Shown here: piece after piece, positions 1 through 6,051 of the stretch
How positions within the stretch are numbered: position 1 is the first letter of the stretch
How the letters are laid out: every line of letters starts with the position of its first letter
DNA from: JAVWGW01 sp036651575
GTDB lineage: Bacteria > Actinomycetota > Coriobacteriia > Coriobacteriales > Eggerthellaceae
DNA: 23,880 nt
NCBI GenBank assembly: GCA_036651575.1
Contig: JAVVXN010000023.1
Coordinates: forward strand, 1 to 23,880
Reading direction: 5' to 3'
Translations under genes and position numbers: made by a program
Notes under the pieces: model-generated
What the model was told of the DNA's origin: nothing
Seen by the model: the letters and a program-made list of their open reading frames with translations, nothing else
The model's database searches: none

Positions 1-2
1 CC

Positions 3-410
3 TTCATCTACCTGATCGCAGGTGCCGCCGCCGGTGTCTTCTTCCGCGAATTCACTAAATTCAATGGCTATGACGGCTACACCATGCTCGGCTTCATGCA
101 TCCCCACCTGCTGGCACTGGGATTCATTGTCTTTTTGATCGCAACCCTGTTCTGCATGCAAAAAGACTTCACTGGCGACAAACTGTTCAAGCCCTTCATG
201 ATCATCTATAACATCGGCCTTATCGTGACCGAAATCATGTTTTTGGTTCGCGGCATCACCGAGATTTTGCACATCACGCTTCCGATGCCCGACGCGGCCC
301 TATCCGGCATCGCCGGTCTCGGTCACATCTGCGTCGGCGTCGGACTGGTGCTGCTCGTCTTGATGCTCAAGAAAGTCGTTGCCCAGAAAGCAGCCTCCCT
401 CACCGCCTAA
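3..410 (+). CDS. DUF2871-like small membrane protein (5' end cut by window)
   Basis: The reading frame is open from the left edge of the window, 27 codons ahead of the first ATG at 84. The upstream residues (FREFTKFNGYDGYTM) run directly into the rest of the protein, so the true start lies outside the window. About 135 residues are visible, with roughly four hydrophobic segments, an early 'HPHLLALG' motif and a late glycine-rich 'GIAGLGHICVGVGL' helix. These match my memory of the DUF2871 family of Gram-positive membrane proteins, whose members are about this length, so only a few residues are probably missing. The function of the family is unknown to me. The gene converges with the nrfD-type operon across a shared terminator. 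Nothing in the sequence ties it to the redox genes other than position. Confidence 0.75.
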   Translation, partial: FIYLIAGAAAGVFFREFTKFNGYDGYTMLGFMHPHLLALGFIVFLIATLFCMQKDFTGDKLFKPFMIIYNIGLIVTEIMFLVRGITEILHITLPMPDAALSGIAGLGHICVGVGLVLLVLMLKKVVAQKAASLTA

Positions 411-444
411 AATCAGCGCTACCGCACAACACAGACACCACGCA

Positions 445-483
445 AAACTACCCCGCCCAACAATCTGGACGGGGTAGTTTTTT
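445..483. terminator. Bidirectional intrinsic terminator
   Basis: An 11-bp perfect inverted repeat (445-455 AAACTACCCCG paired with 470-480) encloses a 14-nt loop. It ends in a T-tract on the plus strand (478-483) and in TTTT on the minus strand. It sits between the convergent DUF2871 gene and the NrfD gene and can serve both. Confidence 0.85.
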
Positions 484-547
484 ATGCGACAACAGCGACA
501 GGCACGTTGACCGCCAAATAGCTGGTCGCCGCAACGCACCGCCCGAT

Positions 548-1432
548 CTAAGAGCAGATAACCAGAGGCAGTGCCGCAACCACGATCAAAAAGCGCAGCA
601 GAAACCCACCGACGAGCACGCCGGCATCGGATGCGGCACTCAAATAATGGGCCTTCTTGCTTTCCTCGAACTCTTTAGAGGAGAAGAACAGCAACCAAAT
701 TTCAAGACCCGTCGGTATCACCAGGCCGATCAGCACCAGACCGATCCAGAACAGCGGCGCCCACGAACCGGCAATCAGGCTCATGACCGAAGCAAATCCA
801 GCGGAGTTCACGTAGCTCGTGATAAACATGAGCGACGTCAGCAGCAAAAGCTCAATGATCGGCAGGCAGAAGTGGAACTTCTTCAAAACGCCGACCTTAT
901 TGAATTCATCCGCATGGCGAAACACCGAAATCAACAGCACGACCGCAGCGCCAGCCGACATGGCTGACACCAAAAACAGAATAGGCAAAAGCGCGTTGTT
1001 CCACAACGGGAACGTTTTCGCCACACCCAGCAGTACGCCAGTGTAGATAGCAACACACAGGCCAAACACCACGCCGATGATATCGAGCCATACCGGAACG
1101 CTCTTTTTGAGGCGGTCGAGTATCACGACGATAATCGACACGACCGCAAAAATTGCTAAAAATACCACGCCCCAGGTCATCACCGAATGAGGGTTGTGCA
1201 GTAGCAGGGCAAAGCGCAGCGGATTGTGCAAACCCGCTTCAGCATCAAACATCAACAGCACAAGGCCAATGATAATCGCGATGGGAGCCACCAAATGCCC
1301 GATCTTGCGCATATTGATCGCTTCGGGGTGCCTCCACCCCAAGAAAGCCGACGTCACAAACGCTCCGCCGCCAAGACCGGCAAGAAACAGATACCAGGCG
1401 ATGGATGCGCCCCAAATAGGTTCAAAAGACAT
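548..1432 (-). CDS. nrfD: NrfD/PsrC-type membrane quinol subunit
   Basis: This is a hydrophobic protein of about 294 residues with eight to nine predicted membrane helices. The N-terminal 'MSFEPIWGASIAWYLFLAGLGGGAFV' is characteristic of the NrfD/PsrC family, which exchanges electrons between membrane quinones and a peripheral ferredoxin subunit. It is the last gene of the leftward operon, directly after the four-cluster ferredoxin, as expected for the C subunit of a PsrABC/PhsABC-like enzyme. Two possible starts lie upstream (GTG 1441 and ATG 1438), but the GAGG at 1444-1441 is 8 nt from the ATG at 1432 and only 2 nt from the ATG at 1438, so I chose 1432. Translation is probably coupled to the upstream gene, which stops at 1438. 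The electron direction cannot be read from sequence. Confidence 0.93.
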   Translation of the reverse strand: MSFEPIWGASIAWYLFLAGLGGGAFVTSAFLGWRHPEAINMRKIGHLVAPIAIIIGLVLLMFDAEAGLHNPLRFALLLHNPHSVMTWGVVFLAIFAVVSIIVVILDRLKKSVPVWLDIIGVVFGLCVAIYTGVLLGVAKTFPLWNNALLPILFLVSAMSAGAAVVLLISVFRHADEFNKVGVLKKFHFCLPIIELLLLTSLMFITSYVNSAGFASVMSLIAGSWAPLFWIGLVLIGLVIPTGLEIWLLFFSSKEFEESKKAHYLSAASDAGVLVGGFLLRFLIVVAALPLVICS

Positions 1433-1437
1433 TGTCA

Positions 1438-1977
1438 TCACCTCACGTAGTAAATCTTGGATTTGGTCAAATCGCCCGCAAGGGGCTTCGCATTGTACTC
1501 GACGATAGCCTGAGCGATTTCACTGTTCGGGTCATCAAGGTCACCGAAGATGCGCGCACCCGTCAGGCAAGCCTCGACGCACGAACACGTCTTAGTACCG
1601 TCAAGCGCGGAAACGGTGCAGAAGCGGCATTTGTCCACAATGCCTTCCTTCTCGTTCACGACACGCACCTGGTAAGGACACGCAGCCATACAGTATTTGC
1701 AACCGATGCAGCGTCCATGGTCGACGCCGACAACGCCATCATCATTGATGAACGTCGCACCCGTCGGGCACACCGCCGCACAGGGGGCGTCTTCGCAGTG
1801 CATGCACTGCATCGGCACCGTTTCGATGCGTACGTTGGGATACGTTCCTATTTCGTGTTCTTCGTACTTGATGAAGGCTTCGGTAGGCAGCAAGTCGTTT
1901 TGACGTTGACAAGCCACACGACACGCATAGCACCCGATGCACTTCTTGGTATTGATCAACATTCCGTAACGGGCCAT
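1438..1977 (-). CDS. Four-cluster [4Fe-4S] ferredoxin subunit (PsrB/PhsB-like)
   Basis: This 179-residue protein has four cysteine groups typical of DMSO-reductase-family B subunits: C13/16/19/23, C58/61/66/70, C90/93/96/100 and C117/120 with C131 or C133 and C137. It would carry electrons between the molybdenum subunit and the NrfD membrane protein. It has no signal peptide of its own, which fits the family rule that the B subunit is exported bound to its Tat-signal partner. Its ATG shares one base with the stop of the molybdoenzyme gene (TAATG at 1979-1975), so translation is coupled. All ligand cysteines look intact. Its length (about 180 residues) is closer to PsrB/NrfC/PhsB than to the roughly 205-residue DmsB type found at the right of the window. 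Confidence 0.93.
   Translation of the reverse strand: MARYGMLINTKKCIGCYACRVACQRQNDLLPTEAFIKYEEHEIGTYPNVRIETVPMQCMHCEDAPCAAVCPTGATFINDDGVVGVDHGRCIGCKYCMAACPYQVRVVNEKEGIVDKCRFCTVSALDGTKTCSCVEACLTGARIFGDLDDPNSEIAQAIVEYNAKPLAGDLTKSKIYYVR
1441..1444 (-). promoter_or_regulatory. Ribosome binding site that decides the NrfD start
   Basis: GAGG lies 8 nt upstream of the ATG at 1432. It overlaps the last codons of the ferredoxin gene, which favours the third in-frame start codon over the GTG at 1441 and the ATG at 1438. Confidence 0.6.
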
Positions 1978-4178
1978 TATGCACCCACTTTCTTCACCGT
2001 TACCATGACTTCTTGCGTCATAGCCGAACCGTAAGCCGGCTCGATATGGAAGGGCACGAAGTCCATCTGGCGTAGGCCAACATGGTAGGCCGTGTGCTGT
2101 TCGGGCACCGAACAGCCGTAGTGACTTGGCATGAACAACGCCGTCGGATTGAGGCGCTGAGTCACTTTGACACGCGCTTTACCCACATGCGAATCAGAAG
2201 TGATTTCCACCTCGTCGCCGTCGGCGATACCCAACTTGGCAGCAACATCGGCATTGAGCCAGACGCGCGTCAAATCGTAATCTTTCGTGATCTGCATCAA
2301 GTCTTCGATATTAGCGGTCTGCGTATGGCTATGGATAGCCTGCTTTCCACCGATGAGACGCAGCTCTTGGCCCATGGGCATCGTGAGGGGCTCAAGCCAC
2401 TCAGCAGCCGCCGGCAACCCGGCTTTTACACAGGCATCACTGGTAAACTGGATCTTTCCCGTCGGAGTCTTCCACTTCGGAACAGCGCCGTACGTAAACG
2501 CTTTATCCTCAAAGTAAGCTACCCCTGTTTCTTTAAGCATATCGAGAGAAAGTCCCACGGTTTTAAGCTGCGCATCGGCGAGCTCTTCCACACTGAACGG
2601 AAACGCAGCGCCAACACCGCACGCCTCGGCCAGTTCGCAGAAAATCTGATCGACCGGACGAGTGTTGGGATGAATCTTTGCCAGAGCCTGATTGCGCAGG
2701 GTCACGCAGGGAACTTTACCGCCGACGAATTCGGGAAGCTCGAGGCGTTCGAGATAACTGGTGTCGGGCAAGATATAATCGGCAACTTGTGCGGTTTCAG
2801 TCATCTGCACGTCGATCACAACGCACAGATCAAGATTGCTTAAAGCATCTGCAAGATAAGCTGTATTGGAATAACCGGCAGCCATGTTTGAGTTATAGAA
2901 AAACATACCCTTCATCTTGCCCTCTTTGGCCATTTGGGCTGCAAAAAGGTTGGTGCCCATACCCGATATTGCAAGCGGGTATTCAACCGTGCCTGCTATC
3001 TTGGCCTCCACCTTGGCAACGGGAGGGAATTTCGCCTTGTCAACATCACCTGCAGCGACACTCGGCGTGAGAAGCGCGCCGCCTTTTTGATTCCAGCAGC
3101 CCAAAAGCGTGTTGAACATGCAAATCGCCCGCGCGGTTTCGCCCGAGTTTTTATAGGCGCACCCAAAGGCTCCGCGCCAACCCGCTTCGATCGAAGCGGC
3201 GGGGGCAGCTTGGGCAAACTCGACAGCAAGACGCTTGATGGTGGATGCATCGATGCCGGTTACTTTCTGAGCCCAACCCGGCGTGCACTCCGCAACCGTT
3301 GCGGCCCACTCATCAAACCCAACCGAATTGGCAGCCACGTATTCTTTATCATAGAGCCCCTCAGTCACGAGCACGTTCGCCATAGCCAAAATCAAAGCCA
3401 AATCGGTACCGGGATTGATCGGCACCCATTCATCGGCAAGCGTGATCGTATTGTTGCAGCGCGGATCGACCAGCACAACGCGGGCACCGCGTTCGTGAGC
3501 GCGCTGCAGTTCGGCCACCGACGACGGACGAATCGCGTCGGCATAGCTCCGACCGATAAACATGACCATTTTGGTGTTGGCAAGATCGCTTTCGTAGTTG
3601 CCCGCGCCGATAACCTGCGTGAAGCCACTTTCTTTCGAAATATTACAGGCAGCACCATGCGTGTAGGTATTCGGAGACCCCAACGCCTGCATGAAACGCT
3701 TCGTGTAATACTTACCGGAAGGGCGAGGGTCTTGCACCAAAGCCAAAGCCTCGGGGCCGTCTGACGCGATGATCGCCTTCACTTTTTCGCCAATTTCGCT
3801 ATATGCCTGATCCCAGCTGATCGCTTCAAACTTACCTTTGTCGTTCTTCTTCAAAGGGTCGGTTAAGCGGTCTTTGGAATAGGCAATTTGCGAATAGCCA
3901 TAACCACGAGCGCACAGCTTGCCCTGCGAATACGGATGATCAGCATCACCGATAAGCTTGGTGAGTCGCCCGTTAACGAGGTAAGCCGTGAACCCGCATT
4001 TAGTGGAACAGGCGTTGCACAGCGTATGAACCGTCTCGGTTTTTCCACCGGTAACGGTGTCAGCAGCATGCGCCTGTTCCCAGGAACTAAAGCTTACATA
4101 ACCGGCCGTTGCGGCAAGGGTAGCTACCCCTGCGCTGCCAGCCAGAAAGCTTCGCCTGGTTATTGCGTTTTCTGACAT
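1977..4178 (-). CDS. Tat-exported molybdopterin oxidoreductase, PsrA/PhsA-like
   Basis: This is the catalytic subunit of a DMSO-reductase-superfamily enzyme, 733 residues. The open frame extends further, but the ATG at 4178 has GAGAGG 8 nt upstream and begins a Tat signal (R8-R9 in TRRSFLAG, hydrophobic core, AHA at 36-38), so this start is preferred. An N-terminal [4Fe-4S] motif uses C54/C57/C61/C89 with C-x2-C-x3-C spacing. The position that normally supplies the molybdenum ligand reads HGAACN, which makes C178 the likely ligand, as in periplasmic nitrate, thiosulfate and polysulfide enzymes. 'SHTQTAN' near the C-terminal domain is typical of PsrA/PhsA relatives. The TorD, ferredoxin and NrfD neighbours fit a three-subunit membrane-bound reductase. 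The substrate is unknown; thiosulfate, polysulfide or tetrathionate are guesses by family. Confidence 0.92.
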   Translation of the reverse strand: MSENAITRRSFLAGSAGVATLAATAGYVSFSSWEQAHAADTVTGGKTETVHTLCNACSTKCGFTAYLVNGRLTKLIGDADHPYSQGKLCARGYGYSQIAYSKDRLTDPLKKNDKGKFEAISWDQAYSEIGEKVKAIIASDGPEALALVQDPRPSGKYYTKRFMQALGSPNTYTHGAACNISKESGFTQVIGAGNYESDLANTKMVMFIGRSYADAIRPSSVAELQRAHERGARVVLVDPRCNNTITLADEWVPINPGTDLALILAMANVLVTEGLYDKEYVAANSVGFDEWAATVAECTPGWAQKVTGIDASTIKRLAVEFAQAAPAASIEAGWRGAFGCAYKNSGETARAICMFNTLLGCWNQKGGALLTPSVAAGDVDKAKFPPVAKVEAKIAGTVEYPLAISGMGTNLFAAQMAKEGKMKGMFFYNSNMAAGYSNTAYLADALSNLDLCVVIDVQMTETAQVADYILPDTSYLERLELPEFVGGKVPCVTLRNQALAKIHPNTRPVDQIFCELAEACGVGAAFPFSVEELADAQLKTVGLSLDMLKETGVAYFEDKAFTYGAVPKWKTPTGKIQFTSDACVKAGLPAAAEWLEPLTMPMGQELRLIGGKQAIHSHTQTANIEDLMQITKDYDLTRVWLNADVAAKLGIADGDEVEITSDSHVGKARVKVTQRLNPTALFMPSHYGCSVPEQHTAYHVGLRQMDFVPFHIEPAYGSAMTQEVMVTVKKVGA

Positions 4179-4215
4179 AACGTTTTCCTCTCTATAAACA
4201 TGCGCATGAATTCTG

Positions 4216-4917
4216 TTAGATGGTTGACCCATGGTCTACACTCGCTTCCACAAGGCCCTGTTGAGCCCGTATCCCTACCAGCACATCAACGAGTCCAATG
4301 TAGAAACGGGCATCCTCTTCGATGCGAAGAAGCTGCATCCGAAATGCGGTCAACCACTCGAATCGTTCCATAAGAAATTGTTGAGCTTGACCAGACATGC
4401 CCGAGCGCAGCATGACGGCAACAAGGTCGAGTTCGAGCGCGAGATGGTCGGGATACGCCTCAAAACCAGCAGGCACCTCCATGCCCATTCGCTCGACGAG
4501 CTCTCTCATGTAAATCGCAGAATCCCCCAGATAAAGCCCCGTCTGGCAAGAAAAAGGCGTCTCTGCCTTCAAACTCTGCGACCACGCGGTGTAGAGGGAT
4601 TCGACGGGCATCACAGAATCGGGCAGTCCTCCCACAAAGTGCTGCGATGCAAATGCGCACTTTTCTTCGAACGTCGGCGGTGCAAAAAGAGCATCAACCT
4701 CGCCGGCGGAAAGAAACTCCTGCAGTGGACAGCGTTTGCCAACACGGGATATCGCAGACGTTTGCTTTCCAAATGACTTTTCATCTTGAATTGCACGGCG
4801 TGCGCTATCAAGAAAATCACACCACTTTGCCGGTTTGGTAATCTGCTCCCATTCGGCAGCATCCACCGGGGCAAAGCACTGTGCTATCACGGAAAAAACC
4901 GCTTCGTCCTCCATCAT
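4216..4917 (-). CDS. TorD/DmsD-like molybdoenzyme chaperone
   Basis: This is a cytoplasmic, mainly helical protein of about 233 residues. The motif 'YPDHLALELDLVAVML' around two thirds of the length matches the E-x-PDHL-x-x-EL signature of TorD-family chaperones. These bind the Tat signal of a molybdoenzyme, hold it until the cofactor is inserted and then release it for export. The gene ends 37 nt before the ATG of the Tat-signal molybdoenzyme, its likely client. Three ATGs are clustered at 4923, 4917 and 4914. AAGGAAGGAGGG (4935-4924) places its GGAGG core 7 nt from 4917 and only 1 nt from 4923, so 4917 is preferred. The N-terminal half is diverged and contains no other domain I recognise. 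Confidence 0.85.
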   Translation of the reverse strand: MMEDEAVFSVIAQCFAPVDAAEWEQITKPAKWCDFLDSARRAIQDEKSFGKQTSAISRVGKRCPLQEFLSAGEVDALFAPPTFEEKCAFASQHFVGGLPDSVMPVESLYTAWSQSLKAETPFSCQTGLYLGDSAIYMRELVERMGMEVPAGFEAYPDHLALELDLVAVMLRSGMSGQAQQFLMERFEWLTAFRMQLLRIEEDARFYIGLVDVLVGIRAQQGLVEASVDHGSTI

Positions 4918-4924
4918 CGTCATC

Positions 4925-4929
4925 CCTCC
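4925..4929 (-). promoter_or_regulatory. Ribosome binding site that decides the TorD-like start
   Basis: A GGAGG core directly abuts the first ATG (4923) but is well spaced, 7 nt, from the second ATG at 4917. Confidence 0.6.
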
Positions 4930-4973
4930 TTCCTTGTCGTATTGGGTAAAGCCCTCATGATTTCCCTCCGGAA

Positions 4974-5720
4974 CTACCCGAGCGCCGGGGCGTACACCGT
5001 CGAAACAAGACCCTGCGCAATCACTTCATCTGCGATGTCTTTCCAATCGATGAACGTGATGGCGCCATTGGGGCATTGTTCAGCGCAGCGACCGCACGCG
5101 ATACACTTGGTCGAAACACCGGTTTCGGTGTCGACGACCGGCATGTTCCAAGGACAGGCCATGTGGCACATGCCGCACCCGATGCACTTGGTGGCATCGA
5201 CGGTGCGTGCGCCGGTTTTTTCATCGGCATAGATTGCATGCACCGGGCAATACTTCATGCATTCGGGATCTTCGCATTGCTTGCAGCTTTCAATCGTGAA
5301 TTGACAATCGTTGTAGATGCCATCCATCGTGTCAACGCTGTGTCCGTATTGATAGTTCGGCCACACTCGCACCCGAGCAATGTTTTGGCACACACGACCA
5401 TCATTTTTCAGCGTGCACATCAACTCGCAGCGCTGACAACCCGAGCAACGGGCACGGTCGGTTACGATCATTTTAGTAGGCGTCGTGCGAATTGCGATGC
5501 GACCGGAAGCGATCGAATCTTCGATGACTCCCCACTTCGCCAGCACGCCGCCGATAACCAAGCCACCCACACCGCAACCCGCCATCGCCAAAACCTGGCG
5601 ACGCGTTACGGTCTTTTTAGTGGAACCGGTCTTGGTGGAATCAGTAGTGGATGCTTCCGCCGCGGTCTTCTGGTCTTGCTTTTGCGCGGAAGTGTTCTCT
5701 TGCAGATTATTATCTGTCAT
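4974..5720 (-). CDS. Tat-signal four-cluster ferredoxin, YdhY-like
   Basis: This 248-residue protein has a polar, low-complexity N-terminus (residues 1-38), a twin-arginine motif TRRQVLAM (R40-R41), a hydrophobic glycine-rich stretch (about 45-63) and then four [4Fe-4S] cysteine sets: C92/95/98/102, C146/149/154/158, C179/182/185/189 and C206/209/212/216. It resembles the ferredoxins encoded beside YdhV-type aldehyde:ferredoxin oxidoreductase family genes, such as YdhY in E. coli. GGGGGAG lies 7 nt upstream of the ATG and no other start is available. It is the first gene of the leftward operon and is divergent from the AOR-family gene. The 38-residue region before the RR is unusually long for a Tat signal. 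No clear AxA cleavage site follows the hydrophobic stretch, so it may act as a membrane anchor instead of being cleaved. Confidence 0.88.
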   Translation of the reverse strand: MTDNNLQENTSAQKQDQKTAAEASTTDSTKTGSTKKTVTRRQVLAMAGCGVGGLVIGGVLAKWGVIEDSIASGRIAIRTTPTKMIVTDRARCSGCQRCELMCTLKNDGRVCQNIARVRVWPNYQYGHSVDTMDGIYNDCQFTIESCKQCEDPECMKYCPVHAIYADEKTGARTVDATKCIGCGMCHMACPWNMPVVDTETGVSTKCIACGRCAEQCPNGAITFIDWKDIADEVIAQGLVSTVYAPALG

Positions 5721-5779
5721 CCTAGTACTCCCCCCTCACTTTCTCATCCGTGAGTCTTATGTTCGTTTGGAAACCCTGC

Positions 5780-5804
5780 GTGTAGCCTTTTCCAAAAGCC
5801 ACAC
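5780..5804. repeat. Inverted repeat in the ferredoxin operon leader
   Basis: Arms GTGTAGCCTTT (5780-5790) and AAAAGCCACAC (5794-5804) pair over 11 positions with two mismatches. Both mismatches become G-U wobbles in the minus-strand RNA. It lies about 60 nt upstream of the ferredoxin start and could be an operator or a leader hairpin. Confidence 0.5.
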
Positions 5805-5820
5805 GGGTATAGCCGACATA

Positions 5821-5846
5821 TCTCATATTCCCATCTCACACAACAG
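5821..5846. repeat. Two-part direct repeat, copy 1
   Basis: TCTCATATTC (5821-5830) and CACACAACAG (5837-5846) are separated by 6 nt. The same two 10-mers occur in the same order at 5990-6019. The second half overlaps the inverted repeat CACAA-N9-TTGTG. Confidence 0.6.
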
Positions 5847-5879
5847 AAACAATTGTGAAAGAGCTGTGCGCTGAACCCT

Positions 5880-5931
5880 CCCCTCTTTCGGGATAAAAGG
5901 CCAAAAAGGCCGAATTACCCTGAAAGAGGGG
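5880..5931. repeat. Long imperfect palindrome (17-bp arms, nested GGCC pair)
   Basis: The left arm 5880-5896 and right arm 5915-5931 pair at 15 of 17 positions; in plus-strand RNA one of the two exceptions is a G-U wobble. Inside, GGCC (5899-5902) and GGCC (5908-5911) form a second short stem around AAAAA, almost exactly on the same axis. There is no T-tract after the right arm on the plus strand, so a terminator is unlikely. An operator or RNA leader structure is more plausible. Confidence 0.75.
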
Positions 5932-5989
5932 ATGCGGAAAAAGGTTTTGTTTGCATACTGGAACACGACGAAATGGTCATCCGCACATC

Positions 5990-6019
5990 TCTCATATTCA
6001 TCAACGTCCCACACAACAG
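5990..6019. repeat. Two-part direct repeat, copy 2
   Basis: This is the second occurrence of TCTCATATTC (5990-5999) and CACACAACAG (6010-6019), here separated by 10 nt. It ends about 33 nt before the AOR-family start codon, so it lies within or just before the leader of that gene. Confidence 0.6.
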
Positions 6020-6051
6020 GTAAAGACCTTGAGAGATTGGGAGAAGAAAAC

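Larger units (their letters stand above)
5721..6051. promoter_or_regulatory. Divergent regulatory region between ferredoxin and AOR-family gene
   Basis: This 331-bp region contains no gene I can support and must hold the promoters for both flanking transcription units. It is rich in structure: an inverted repeat at 5780-5804, a two-part box at 5821-5846 that recurs at 5990-6019, a CACAA-N9-TTGTG inverted repeat at 5839-5857 and a long palindrome at 5880-5931. I could not pick out a convincing -35/-10 pair on either strand. An open frame entering the AOR gene from 5932 lacks a ribosome binding site and overlaps these repeats, so I treat it as non-coding. Confidence 0.7.

Noticed and set aside
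2082..2843. Open frame of 253 codons on the plus strand, antisense to the PsrA/PhsA-like gene
   Set aside because: No ribosome binding site or recognisable domain; it lies wholly inside a gene with clear Tat, iron-sulfur and molybdopterin motifs.
2934..3764. Open frame of 276 codons on the plus strand in the same molybdoenzyme gene
   Set aside because: Arginine-, histidine- and glycine-rich composition typical of an antisense shadow of a GC-rich gene.
5932..6051. In-frame upstream extension of the AOR-family gene
   Set aside because: It lacks a ribosome binding site, overlaps regulatory repeats, and its residues do not resemble the AOR N-terminus, while ATG 6052 has GGGAGAAG upstream.
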